Positions 24,409-32,227 of a DNA stretch of 64,000 nt are shown in pieces (positions within the stretch are counted from its first letter, which is position 1; the number at the start of each line of letters is the position of its first letter). The notes below the pieces were generated by a model. That model saw only the letters and a program-made list of their open reading frames with translations. It searched no databases and was not told the origin of the DNA. The stretch spans positions 124,001 to 188,000 of the forward strand of contig CAVYVO010000007.1 of assembly GCA_963771985.1 (NCBI GenBank). Reading direction: 5' to 3'. The stretch comes from Trebonia sp963771985. GTDB taxonomy: Bacteria > Actinomycetota > Actinomycetes > Streptosporangiales > Streptosporangiaceae. A program made the translations under genes and the position numbers.

Positions 24409-25199
24409 TCGCGATACTCGGTACCGGCAAGATGGGCGAGGCGTTGCTGTCCGGGCTGCTCCGGGCCGGGCGGCCGCCGTCCGACGTGGCCGCGGTGGTG
24501 CGCCGCGAGGAGCGGGCGGAGGAGCTGCGCACGGAGTACGGGATACCGGTCATCAGCGCGGAAGAAGCCGCCAAGAACGCCCGCACGCTGGTGATCGCGG
24601 TCAAGCCGCAGGACATGGCCCGGATGCTCGGCGAGATCGCGGGATTCGTCGACGCGTCACAGCTCGTGATCTCGGTCGCCGCGGGTATCAAGACATCATT
24701 CATCGAGCGGTCGCTGGGAGCCGAGGTACCGGTGGTCCGTGTGATGTCGAACACGCCGGTGCTCGTGGACGAGGCGATGTCGGTGATCTCGGCGGGCGCC
24801 TACGCCTCGGAGTCGCATCTGCGCCTCGCCGAGGAACTGCTCCGGCCGGTCGGCAAGGTGCTGCGCATCCCCGAGACGCAGCAGGACGCGGCGACGGCCC
24901 TGTCCGGCAGCGGCCCCGCCTACGTGTATTACCTGGTCGAGGCCATGGTGGACGCGGGCATCCTGCTCGGCATGCCGCGACGGACCGCGCTGGAGATGGT
25001 GACCCAGGCGGTCTACGGCGCGGCGACGATGCTCCGGGATACCGGAGAGCACCCGGTGATCTTGCGGGAAGCCGTGACATCGCCGGGCGGCACGACGATC
25101 TCCGCCATCAGGGAGCTGGAAAAGCACGGGGTGCGCGCCGCGTTCCTCGCGGCGATCGAGGCGGCCAGGGACCGCGGCCGGGAGCTGGGCGGGGACTGA
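24405..25199 (+). CDS. proC: pyrroline-5-carboxylate reductase
   Basis: The 264-residue protein has N-terminal nucleotide-binding MIAILGTGKMGEALLSGLL, VMSNTPVLVDEAMS and the signature ALSGSGPAYVYYLVEAM, then TSPGGTT. It reduces P5C to proline with NAD(P)H. The proline dehydrogenase gene upstream overlaps by 4 bp. Earlier frame starts lie inside that gene and are rejected. Confidence 0.94.
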   Translation: MIAILGTGKMGEALLSGLLRAGRPPSDVAAVVRREERAEELRTEYGIPVISAEEAAKNARTLVIAVKPQDMARMLGEIAGFVDASQLVISVAAGIKTSFIERSLGAEVPVVRVMSNTPVLVDEAMSVISAGAYASESHLRLAEELLRPVGKVLRIPETQQDAATALSGSGPAYVYYLVEAMVDAGILLGMPRRTALEMVTQAVYGAATMLRDTGEHPVILREAVTSPGGTTISAIRELEKHGVRAAFLAAIEAARDRGRELGGD

Positions 25200-25258
25200 G
25201 GTCCCTAGCACGGGCGGCGCTGGCACCGCAAACTAGCCTTTTCGGGGAGGTGTCCTGG

Positions 25259-26437
25259 ATGAGCGGTTCGCTGACGGTCGCGTGGGATGACGCGCTGACC
25301 CAGTACGACTTCGGCCCGGGACACCCGCTCGCGCCGGTGCGCGTGGCGCTGACGATGGAACTCGCCCGCCAGCTCGGCGTCCTGTCGGCGCCCTCGGTGA
25401 CGATGGTCTCCCCGCCGCCGGCCACGGACGCGGAACTCGCCACCGTGCACGACGATGATTACATCGCCGCGGTGCGCAAGGCCGGCCGGTCGCTCGCGCC
25501 CGACCTGAGGTACGGACTCGGGACGGAAGACGACCCGGTTTTCGAGGGCATGCACGAGGCGTCCGCCCTGGTGGCCGGGGCGACGCTGGCGGCCGCCCAG
25601 GCCGTCTGGTCAGGTTCGGCGCTGCACGCCGCGAGCATCGCGGGCGGTCTGCATCACGCGATGCGGCGAACCGCGAGCGGGTTCTGTGTCTACAACGACC
25701 TGGCGGTCGCGATCAAGTGGCTGCTGGCGGCCGGGGCCGAACGCGTCGCGTACGTCGACACGGACGTGCACCACGGGGACGGCGTGCAGGCGGCCTTTTA
25801 CGGCGACCCGCGGGTGCTCACGATCAGCCTGCACGAGCACCCCGCGACGCTGTTCCCCGGCACCGGGCTGCCCGGCGAGACCGGCTCCGGGGACGGCGCG
25901 GGCTACGCCGTGAACGTCGCGCTGCCCGCCGGGACGGGCGACGCGGGATGGCTGCGCGCCTTCGACGCGGTGGTGCCACCGCTGCTGCGCGCGTTCAAGC
26001 CGACGGTGCTGGTCAGCCAGCACGGCTGCGACAGCCACCGGCTGGACCCGCTCGCCCACCTGGAGCTCACCGTCGACGCGCAGCGCCTCGCCCAGGTCAT
26101 GCTCCACGACCTGGCGCACGAACTGTGCGACGGCCGGTGGGTCCTCACCGGCGGCGGCGGCTACGCGCTGGTCCAGGTGGTCCCGAGGACATGGACGCAC
26201 CTGCTGGCGATCGCGGCGGACGTGCCGGTCGACCCGGTAATCGAGACCCCTGTCAAGTGGCGCGAAGTCGCCCGCTCCTTGACCGGTGAAACGGCCCCGG
26301 TGTCGATGACCGACGGTGCGTCGGCACGCTATGTTTCTTTTAGTTCTGGGGTGGATCCGGGCGATCCTGTTGACCGCGCCATCATGCGAACCCGCAGCGC
26401 GGTCTTTGCCTCGCATGGGCTGCATGCGCACCCGTGA
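25259..26437 (+). CDS. acuC: histone-deacetylase-family protein, AcuC-like
   Basis: The 392-residue zinc deacetylase has GGLHHAMRRTASGFCVYNDL (tandem His region), DTDVHHGDGVQAAFY (metal site) and LVSQHGCDSH. AcuC proteins deacetylate acetyl-CoA synthetase and related targets. ATG 25259 is preceded by GGGGAGG; the open frame from GTG 25250 is three codons longer. The C-terminal 60 residues are a weaker, variable tail. Confidence 0.88.
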   Translation: MSGSLTVAWDDALTQYDFGPGHPLAPVRVALTMELARQLGVLSAPSVTMVSPPPATDAELATVHDDDYIAAVRKAGRSLAPDLRYGLGTEDDPVFEGMHEASALVAGATLAAAQAVWSGSALHAASIAGGLHHAMRRTASGFCVYNDLAVAIKWLLAAGAERVAYVDTDVHHGDGVQAAFYGDPRVLTISLHEHPATLFPGTGLPGETGSGDGAGYAVNVALPAGTGDAGWLRAFDAVVPPLLRAFKPTVLVSQHGCDSHRLDPLAHLELTVDAQRLAQVMLHDLAHELCDGRWVLTGGGGYALVQVVPRTWTHLLAIAADVPVDPVIETPVKWREVARSLTGETAPVSMTDGASARYVSFSSGVDPGDPVDRAIMRTRSAVFASHGLHAHP

Positions 26438-26632
26438 CGTGCTTCTTTCTGAATTTTTCAGAGAATCAGCAGGCGGGCGGAAGAGGCGGCCGACTGCTTC
26501 AGCCCGGAGAGTAACAACAATGAGGCTATTCGGGGGGCTTGCTCTTTTCTGTACGAGACTTACCCTGGGATACGTACGTGACTGGTGCGCTGAATCCGGT
26601 CAGGCGTGCTCGGCTTCGCGCGGAAGAGGGCA

Positions 26633-26836
26633 ATGATGGCAAGCGAAACTCCCCTAAGCGACGTGAGATTCCTTACCGTCGCCGAAGTAGCCACGATCAT
26701 GCGGGTATCAAAGATGACCGTCTATCGGCTGGTGCACTCGGGCGAACTGGAAGCGATACGGGTCGGTCGCTCCTTCCGGGTTCCGGAACAGGCAGTCAAC
26801 CAGTACCTGCGGGCCGCTTTCGTCGGCACCGGCTGA
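26633..26836 (+). CDS. small excisionase/MerR-type helix-turn-helix regulator
   Basis: The 67-residue protein consists of one winged helix: VRFLTVAEVATIMRVSKMTVYRLVHSGELEAIRVGRSFRVPEQAV. It is the conserved actinobacterial regulator that sits next to proC and the bS22 gene in mycobacteria and streptomycetes. It is distinct from BldC, which is at 62070. Start ATG 26633 (or 26636). A 38-codon frame at 26520-26636 ends overlapping this start and could be a translated leader; evidence for it is weak. Confidence 0.85.
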   Translation: MMASETPLSDVRFLTVAEVATIMRVSKMTVYRLVHSGELEAIRVGRSFRVPEQAVNQYLRAAFVGTG

Positions 26837-26841
26837 GCACT

Positions 26842-26863
26842 CCCCGCTGGCTGCTGTGCGGGG
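26842..26863 (+). terminator. short hairpin after the HTH gene
   Basis: CCCCGC (26842-26847) pairs with GCGGGG (26858-26863), five nt after the stop codon. The following G-rich run is not a T tract. Confidence 0.4.
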
Positions 26864-26939
26864 GGACCGGAACCAGCGCGGCAACCTGGGGGGGGCAAGT
26901 GTTCGGTCGGCTCTGCACTCGGCCTGTACGGTGCGGCGG

Positions 26940-26964
26940 GTGCCGGTCGCCTGGCGACCGGCAC
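26940..26964 (+). terminator. perfect 11-bp stem-loop
   Basis: GTGCCGGTCGC and GCGACCGGCAC pair perfectly around a CTG loop. The position, 104 nt after the HTH gene and before the bS22 gene, suits a terminator separating the two transcripts. Confidence 0.65.
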
Positions 26965-27147
26965 CTGTTCCGAGTGTCGGCGCGGGGCTTCCGCGACGGC
27001 GCTGCGTGGTAACGGGTAGTCTAGGGGACTGCGTGAGCGGCAGGCGTTCACGCGTTCTGTCCTAATTTCGGGTGTCTGCCCAGCCCCCGTCCCGGGTGAG
27101 CGTGACGGCATGCCCGGTCTGCCTTGTGCCGAGGAGGGTGGTGCCTG

Positions 27148-27246
27148 ATGGGCTCAGTCATAAAGAAGCGCCGGAAGCGGATGGCGAAGAAGAAGCACCG
27201 CAAGCTGCTTAAGAAGACGCGGATCCAGCGCAGGAACAAGAAGTAA
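27148..27246 (+). CDS. small basic ribosomal protein bS22 (AURKAIP1/COX24-like)
   Basis: The 32-residue product begins MGSVIKKRRKRMAKKKHRKL and ends KTRIQRRNKK. It matches the tiny actinobacterial 30S protein bS22, which binds near the decoding centre. It is preceded by GAGGAGGGTGG and lies in the expected place downstream of the HTH gene. It is shorter than most gene-finder cutoffs. Confidence 0.92.
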   Translation: MGSVIKKRRKRMAKKKHRKLLKKTRIQRRNKK

Positions 27247-27300
27247 CGGTGGGTTCCGCGGGCGCGCGTGTCGCGGCCGCGGTGACCTGCCCGCTCGCAG

Positions 27301-27335
27301 GGCGCGCCATCCGCGATGCGCGGATGGGCCGCGCC
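27301..27335 (+). terminator. hairpin after bS22
   Basis: CATCCGCG (27308-27315) and CGCGGATG (27319-27326) pair perfectly around an ATG loop. The stem is extended by GGCGCG...CGCGCC on the outside. It lies 55 nt after the stop and is the likely end of the bS22 transcript. The remaining 240 bp to the next gene hold no feature I can support. Confidence 0.6.
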
Positions 27336-27573
27336 TTGTGGGCAGCCCAGCCGCTGGGTGCGTTAGCTGGGCGCCTTGGCGCTGGGCGCGCGCTAGGCAG
27401 GCATTTTGCCTGGTACCTGGAGTACCCGGCCTGTCCGCCGCGTGGTCCGGCGGTTCCGCTGGCGGGCGCGGCTCGCTTGCCCTCATTGTGTCCCCGGCGA
27501 GCGCGGGTGTCGGCCAGTGTTGCCAAACAGGGCGGCTGCGCTGGGCAAATCGGCTAACAATGGTGCGAGGGGT

Positions 27574-29448
27574 ATGGCCTACGTCGAGAGCGGGGCGGAT
27601 ATGAGGGGTAGACGGCGACGCGACGATGGGTGGGGCGACGGGCACCCGGACAGGCAGGACGACCGGCGTGACGGCTGGTCGGACGGCGTCCCGGAGGACT
27701 GGGACAGCCGTGGCCGCCCGCTCGGACAGAGTGCCTGGCCAGCCGACAGTAGCTATCGGTCGGGCGAAAGCGGTTATCAGTCCGGCGGGAACGGCTACCA
27801 GTCAGGCGGGAACGGCTACCAGTCAGCCGGGAACGGCTACCAGGCAGCCGGGAACGGCTACCAGTCAGCCGGGAACGGCTACCAGTCAGCCGGGAACGGC
27901 TACCAGCGGCCAGATGCCCAGCCAGGTTTCGCTGGCTCCGGCTATGCCGGTCAGGGGCCCGCTAGCCCCGGGTACGGCGGCGCGGGCTATTCCGGCGCTG
28001 GCGGCTCTGGTGCTGGTTACGCCACCGCTGGCTATGACGCTCCGGCGTACGGCGGCCCGCAAAACGGTACTTCGGCGTACGGTGCCGCGGGCTACGGCAC
28101 CGCGGGCTACGGCACCGCGGGCTACGGCACCGCGGGCTACGGTGACGGCCGGCCGGGAGGGTCTGCCTACGGAGACCAGGCCCAGTCTGGAACCTTCCAG
28201 ACCCAGGGCCATGGGCAGCGCGGCTACGACACCGCCGGATATGGCGGAACTGGCGCTTACGGCACTAACGGCGCATATGGCGCTTACGGCGGCGCGGCCA
28301 ATGACCAGGCGACTGGATCGTCTTATCAAGGAGGCGCCAGCCTCGGCGCGCCTGGGCGCGTCAACGGGGAATTCCCGGACTCCTCGACGGCGACCGCCCA
28401 GTACGGGCGGTTGTCGTCACCGCGGGAACCTGAACTGAGTATTCCCGCATTCGCGGAGATGGACGCGGCGACGTCAGCGAACGGGAACTCCGCGGGCACT
28501 CCGCGTCCGTACGGCCGGCTTTCCATCTTCACGTTGCTCGACGACAAAGCCGCGGAATTCGACCGGCTCGCTGAACAAGCCGCCGAAGGCGTCCGGAAGA
28601 CAGAGCCCGATACGCTTGTATACGTTATCCACGTGGTGCCGAAGGCGCCAATGCAGCGCATCATTTACGAGATTTACCGGGACCGCGCGGCCTTTGAGAG
28701 CCACGAGCGGCAGCCGCATATTCAGCGATTCGAGGCTGACCGCAGGGCATACGTGCTGGCGACCAACGTTATTGACTTGCGGTTGAAGTACGCGAAGGTC
28801 GCGGCGCTCGCCGGGCCTCCGGCGTCCCAGGAATCGCAGCCCGCGCGGGAAGTCCAGGAAACCCAGGCGACCCGGGGCCCGCAGCCCGTGGGGCCCAGCG
28901 GAGTCAGCGAGTCCACCGGAGTGAGCTACGCCGCCGCGGCCGCCTACGGCACCGCGAACGGCTACGCCAGCGCGAACGCCTACGGCACCTCGAACGCCTA
29001 CGGCAGCGCGAACGGCTATGGCACCTCGAACGGCTACAGCAGCCCGAACGGCTACGGCACCGCGAACGGCTACGCCGGCCCGAACGGCTACAGCAGCCCG
29101 AACGGCTACGCCGGCCCGAGTGCCGTCGGCTCAGGTGTCAGCGGGGCTGGCGGTGCCGGTGCCGGTGCCGGGAGCTCTGGCGGCGTGCCGTCATGGTCCG
29201 CCGATCCGTCGGCCGGTCAGTACAGCGCGGCTGGGAACGGGTCGTCCCCGGACAGCGGGCGGTACCCCGAGCTCGGCACTGGACGCCAGCCCGAAGGCGC
29301 GGGCCAGTACGCGGAGAGCGGCGGGTATGGCCAGTTCCCTGAGCCGGACCACGTTGGCTACGACGGTACGGAGGATCGTTCGTCGCTGGCGCGGGCTTCG
29401 GGCCGGGGCCAGCCCTCTTACCAGGGGCAGCACTCCGGAGGACGCTAG
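27574..29448 (+). CDS. ABM-domain protein with long Gly/Tyr/Asn-rich repeat arms
   Basis: The roughly 624-residue protein has three parts. The N-terminal arm (about 1-310) is low-complexity, with heptad-like NGYQSAG repeats and GYGTA repeats. A globular middle (about 310-412, RPYGRLSIFTLLDD through AKVAAL) resembles antibiotic-biosynthesis-monooxygenase (ABM) proteins: VYVIHVVPKAPMQRIIYEIY, then AAFESHERQPHIQRFE. The C-terminal arm carries NGYGTS/NGYSSP hexapeptides. Such Tyr/Gly/Gln/Asn arms are prion-like and often condensate-forming. The start is uncertain (ATG 27574, or 27601 at MRGRRRRDDG; the frame is open to 27406). The stop abuts the glutaredoxin ATG (TAGATG). Confidence 0.7.
   Translation: MAYVESGADMRGRRRRDDGWGDGHPDRQDDRRDGWSDGVPEDWDSRGRPLGQSAWPADSSYRSGESGYQSGGNGYQSGGNGYQSAGNGYQAAGNGYQSAGNGYQSAGNGYQRPDAQPGFAGSGYAGQGPASPGYGGAGYSGAGGSGAGYATAGYDAPAYGGPQNGTSAYGAAGYGTAGYGTAGYGTAGYGDGRPGGSAYGDQAQSGTFQTQGHGQRGYDTAGYGGTGAYGTNGAYGAYGGAANDQATGSSYQGGASLGAPGRVNGEFPDSSTATAQYGRLSSPREPELSIPAFAEMDAATSANGNSAGTPRPYGRLSIFTLLDDKAAEFDRLAEQAAEGVRKTEPDTLVYVIHVVPKAPMQRIIYEIYRDRAAFESHERQPHIQRFEADRRAYVLATNVIDLRLKYAKVAALAGPPASQESQPAREVQETQATRGPQPVGPSGVSESTGVSYAAAAAYGTANGYASANAYGTSNAYGSANGYGTSNGYSSPNGYGTANGYAGPNGYSSPNGYAGPSAVGSGVSGAGGAGAGAGSSGGVPSWSADPSAGQYSAAGNGSSPDSGRYPELGTGRQPEGAGQYAESGGYGQFPEPDHVGYDGTEDRSSLARASGRGQPSYQGQHSGGR
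27771..27906 (+). repeat. 21-bp tandem repeats coding GYQSxGN heptapeptides
   Basis: Six consecutive units of 21 bp, read as GYQSGGN, GYQSGGN, GYQSAGN, GYQAAGN, GYQSAGN, GYQSAGN, followed by a partial GYQ. Near-identity at DNA level (AACGGCTACCAGTCAGCCGGG) indicates recent slippage expansion inside the ABM-protein gene. Confidence 0.9.
28086..28143 (+). repeat. 15-bp tandem repeats coding GYGTA
   Basis: Four near-identical units GCGGGCTACGGCACC give the peptide AGYGT repeated. It lies in the same gene, further along the N-terminal arm. Confidence 0.85.
28944..29120 (+). repeat. 18-bp degenerate repeats coding NGYGTS/NGYSSP hexapeptides
   Basis: About nine to ten units of six codons, each with Asn-Gly/Ala-Tyr followed by Gly/Ser/Ala and a variable pair. 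It forms the C-terminal low-complexity arm of the ABM-domain protein. The unit length differs from the N-terminal arrays, so the arms expanded separately. Confidence 0.85.
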
Positions 29449-29715
29449 ATGCCCGCGACAAGGATCACACTGCTCAGTCGGCCAGGCTGCCATCTCTGCG
29501 ACGACGCACGCGAGGTGATCCGCCAGGTGGCCGACGATCTCGGCGTTGCCTGGGAGGAGCGCGATATCACCCAATCAGAAGATGACTCGCGTGAGTACTG
29601 GGACAAGATCCCGGTTACGTTGGTGGACGGCATTCAACACGACTTCTGGCGAGTGTCAGAAGACCGCCTTCGCGCGGCACTGACCCGCGACTCCGCCGTC
29701 CAGAGCTTAGGCTGA
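29449..29715 (+). CDS. glutaredoxin-like protein (DUF836 family)
   Basis: The 88-residue thioredoxin fold begins RITLLSRPGCHLCDDAREVI, with the CxxC as Cys14/Cys17, and has the cis-Pro strand KIPVTLVDG. These proteins are common in mycothiol-producing actinobacteria and may be mycoredoxin-like. The ATG directly follows the TAG of the upstream ABM-domain gene, with GGAGG in the end of that gene. Translation is therefore coupled. Confidence 0.87.
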   Translation: MPATRITLLSRPGCHLCDDAREVIRQVADDLGVAWEERDITQSEDDSREYWDKIPVTLVDGIQHDFWRVSEDRLRAALTRDSAVQSLG

Positions 29716-30300
29716 CACTTCTCGCCCACTTCTCGCCGCGGCAGACACTCGCTACACCCGAAGGATGACTTGCGGTAACAGAAGTCTGATAGCGGCGCGT
29801 GAAATGTCGCGTTCGGGATCCTTGTGCGGATCTTGCTAGCGAATGATGCCGTCCGTCCGAATTGCTGCGGGCTGCTCATTAACACTGGGCATTCGTTGCC
29901 TTCGGTGCTGCCCGCGAGCCGTGGAAGTGTCGGCATTCTTTTGTGGAGGTTATTCGCTTGGGATCTGTGTGATTAGAGGCAACTGCGTCAACGTCCGGTC
30001 GTCTGCAACAGTTCATGCGCAATCGGATCCTTGTGCCATCTGAGCCCATTGGACACCCTGATCCCATTCCGCCGCCTACGTCCATCCAGCGTGCATCCAG
30101 GCACGTCCGTCGTCTGCAACGCCACTTGTTCCGGACCGCCGCCCGGCGCGGCGCCATCGCTGAGCCGCCCGGGAAGCCCGGTGTCCGGGACGAGGCGTTG
30201 TCGGAGGCGGGCGGCCGGGCGGTGACTCCAGCGTGCGCGCCCCAGCCGTGCCCGGTTTGGGCCTTTCGCCCCATTCGAAGGGACGAACTTACCTGTCAGA

Positions 30301-30363
30301 GCATGATCGCGAAGTTTTTTACATGCCATTGCACAATGCCGCTTAGCCTACGTTGATCATGGC
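30301..30363 (+). repeat. palindromic intergenic repeat, copy 1
   Basis: It starts GCATGATCGCGAAG and ends TTGATCATGGC, so the ends are near-complementary. Its second half (GCACAATGCCGCTTAGC) recurs inverted in copy 3. It appears to be a shortened version of the family. Confidence 0.6.
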
Positions 30364-30434
30364 TTCCGGGGCCGCTCCCTGGGACGCGTCCGCCGCCACT
30401 ATAACCGTCCGTGACTGCCGATTGTGAAGCTAGC

Positions 30435-30509
30435 GCCATGATCCCGAAAACATTTTTCTCAACGTAAGTAAATCATTCTATAACGACGAAAACTCTTCGC
30501 CGTCATGGC
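30435..30509 (+). repeat. palindromic intergenic repeat, copy 2
   Basis: The 75-bp element is bounded by GCCATGA and TCATGGC and contains CGAAAACATTTTTC, CGTAAG and CTATA in that order. About three quarters of its positions match copy 4, some 14.7 kb away. Confidence 0.75.
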
Positions 30510-30635
30510 CGGCCGCGCCGGGAGTCCGCGGCGGGGCGCGCGAAACGGTTACGCTCTGTAGCGCACTAGCCCGTTATGCCTTTAATGTCCGGATTTGCGC
30601 AGCGTAGGCTTACCGACAAGGGCAGCCGGCGACCA

Positions 30636-30717
30636 ACCAAGATCAACCGTTGCTAAGCGGCATTGTGCCATAGCACGCAATTCTCTACGTCACAAAAAAT
30701 ATTTTCGTTATCATGGC
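30636..30717 (-). repeat. palindromic intergenic repeat, copy 3 (inverted)
   Basis: Read on the minus strand it starts GCCATGATAACGAAAATATT and contains GACGTA, CTATGGC and GCACAATGCCGCTTAGC, the last shared with copy 1. Together copies 1 and 3 form a pair of inverted repeats about 290 bp apart with copy 2 between them. Confidence 0.65.
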
Positions 30718-30870
30718 GTTTGCCTGCCCAAGGAGAGGTGCATCCAGGTGCACGAGGGCCTCCACGGAACCGCGAGCTTCCACAGCAACAACAGTTGTAA
30801 GCAGCGGCGGTGTAGGGCACGGGAGCAGCGGTCAGGAGCGCGCTGAGGCCGGGATGCTCGGACGACGGGG

Positions 30871-30894
30871 TGGGTCGATTACGCAATCGACCCA
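30871..30894. promoter_or_regulatory. palindrome 1 of a tandem pair upstream of rex
   Basis: TGGGTCGATT and AATCGACCCA are perfect 10-bp arms around ACGC. The core CGATTACGCAATCG is shared with palindrome 2. Centres of the two palindromes are 31 nt apart, close to three helical turns. Confidence 0.5.
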
Positions 30895-30904
30895 CTCTTC
30901 CGGG

Positions 30905-30922
30905 GCCGATTGCGCAATCGGC
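30905..30922. promoter_or_regulatory. palindrome 2 of a tandem pair upstream of rex
   Basis: GCCGATTGCGCAATCGGC is a perfect 18-bp palindrome. It repeats the CGATT-CGCAATCG core of the site at 30871-30894. It lies about 190 bp before the Rex operator, so an additional regulator of the rex-hem operon is possible. Confidence 0.5.
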
Positions 30923-31109
30923 ACACTGGGTCGGCGGGCGGCGGCGGCCGCCCACAGCGGCGGCGGGAGCGGGCATGGAGAGTTTGGGGCGGCAGGGCTG
31001 GGCAAGCGCAGGGGTGCTGGCTCCAGGACCGCCACGGGCTGGAGTTGGCTGCGGCGCCGCGTGAGCCCGCCTGCGGCGCTGTGCGCTGGCCGCGGGCTGG
31101 GAGCTGACT

Positions 31110-31127
31110 TTGTGCATTTGTTCACAA
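31110..31127 (+). promoter_or_regulatory. Rex operator (ROP) of the rex-hem operon
   Basis: TTGTGCATTTGTTCACAA differs from the Streptomyces ROP consensus TTGTGAA-N4-TTCACAA at one position. It is 132 bp upstream of the chosen rex start. Rex would repress here at low NADH/NAD+ and release when NADH rises, giving autoregulation and redox control of heme synthesis. Confidence 0.8.
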
Positions 31128-31259
31128 ACGGCGTATCGTAGGCAGTGGCCACGATCGACCACAGTGACCGATGGTGGCCGGCGTAAACCTAAACGCCGTC
31201 TGCGTGGCCGCGGCTGTACCTGCCCGCCACAGCGTCGATCCGCCCACGGGAGCGCGCGC

Positions 31260-32216
31260 ATGCCCAGTGCCGCCGAGTTGTCTGGCTCTGCCGAGGTGCC
31301 CGGCTCCGGTGAGAAACCCAGTCTAGCCAGTAAGCCGCCCGCCGACACGGCGTCCGCGGCCGACGCGGTGCCCGCCGACGCGATGCCCGCCGCGGGCGGA
31401 TCGTCGATCGCCCCCGTGGGAAACGGTGCGCCGGGGAACGGTGCGCCGGGGAACGGTGCGCCGGGGAACGGTGCGCCGGGCGACGATGCGCCGGGGGACC
31501 AGCTGCTCCGGGCGGACCTGGACGTCCTGCCCGCCGAGCGCCCCTGCCCCGGCGGGATCCCCGAAGCCACCGTCGCGCGGCTCCCCGTCTACCTCCGTGC
31601 CCTCTACACCCTGGCCGAACGAGGCGTGGGAACTGTCGCGAGCGACGAACTCGCCGCGGCCGCCGGCGTCAACTCAGCCAAGCTCCGCAAGGACCTTTCA
31701 TACCTAGGCTCCTACGGGATCCGGGGCGTCGGCTACGACGTCGAGTACCTTGTGTACCAGGTCTCCCGAGCACTGGGGCTGACGCAGAACTGGCCGGTGG
31801 TGATCGTCGGCGCCGGCAACCTCGGCCGCGCCCTCGCGAACTACGGCGGTTTCGTCTCCCGAGGGTTCGGGATATCGGCCGTGCTGGACAGCGACCAGGG
31901 CCTGGTAGGCCGCAAGCTCGGTTCTGTTATCGTCCGCCACGTCAGCGAACTGGAGGCGGTTGTGGCCAGTAGCGGCGTCGCGATCGGCGTGATCGCGGTG
32001 CCGGCCAGCGCGGCTCAGGCAACGTGCGACCGGCTTGTCGCCGCGGGGGTGACGAGCATCTTGAACTTCGCCCCCATGGTGCTGACAGTGCCCGAGGGCG
32101 TGGATGTGCGTAAGGTCGATCTTTCGATTGAGCTGCAGATTCTCGCCTTCCACGCGCAGCGGCGGTCCGCCGAGCGCTTCGGACAGGTCGCGGGACCGGC
32201 AGCGGCGGAGGCGTAG
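31260..32216 (+). CDS. rex: redox-sensing transcriptional repressor Rex
   Basis: The 318-residue protein has a long Ala/Pro/Gly-rich N-terminal extension (about 1-95), then a winged helix (PEATVARLPVYLRALYTLAE, then SAKLRKDLSYLGSYGIRGVG) and a Rossmann NADH-binding domain (VVIVGAGNLGRALANYGGF). The usual Rex is about 210-250 residues, so the extension is unusual; it includes four 15-bp repeats (31419-31480) encoding GNGAP. ATG 31260 follows GGGAG. Rex senses the NADH/NAD+ ratio and controls respiratory genes; here it heads the hemACDB operon. Confidence 0.93.
   Translation: MPSAAELSGSAEVPGSGEKPSLASKPPADTASAADAVPADAMPAAGGSSIAPVGNGAPGNGAPGNGAPGNGAPGDDAPGDQLLRADLDVLPAERPCPGGIPEATVARLPVYLRALYTLAERGVGTVASDELAAAAGVNSAKLRKDLSYLGSYGIRGVGYDVEYLVYQVSRALGLTQNWPVVIVGAGNLGRALANYGGFVSRGFGISAVLDSDQGLVGRKLGSVIVRHVSELEAVVASSGVAIGVIAVPASAAQATCDRLVAAGVTSILNFAPMVLTVPEGVDVRKVDLSIELQILAFHAQRRSAERFGQVAGPAAAEA
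31419..31480 (+). repeat. 15-bp tandem repeats coding GNGAP in rex
   Basis: Four near-identical units of GGGAACGGTGCGCCG lie in the disordered N-terminal extension of Rex. They are followed by a diverged copy (GDDAP). Confidence 0.85.
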
Positions 32217-32227
32217 GCGGTGCAGCA

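Larger units (their letters stand above)
29716..31259. other. 1.5-kb intergenic region upstream of rex with repeats and palindromes
   Basis: No convincing gene is present. Long frames on either strand (for example minus 30653-31570) contain repeat-derived or rex-antisense sequence. It holds three copies of a palindromic intergenic repeat, two tandem CGATT-CGCAATCG palindromes and the Rex operator. The first half is notably richer in A+T than the rest of the window. Confidence 0.6.

Noticed and set aside
27771..27906. Regular 21-bp repeats as a possible CRISPR array
   Set aside because: Units are contiguous without spacers and stay in frame within a coding gene, so they are protein repeats.
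30653..31570. Long minus-strand frame (305 codons) upstream of and across rex
   Set aside because: Its parts are antisense to the rex N-terminal extension repeats, the tandem palindromes and repeat copy 3. No domain, no SD, and it is rich in P/A/G as expected from an antisense frame.
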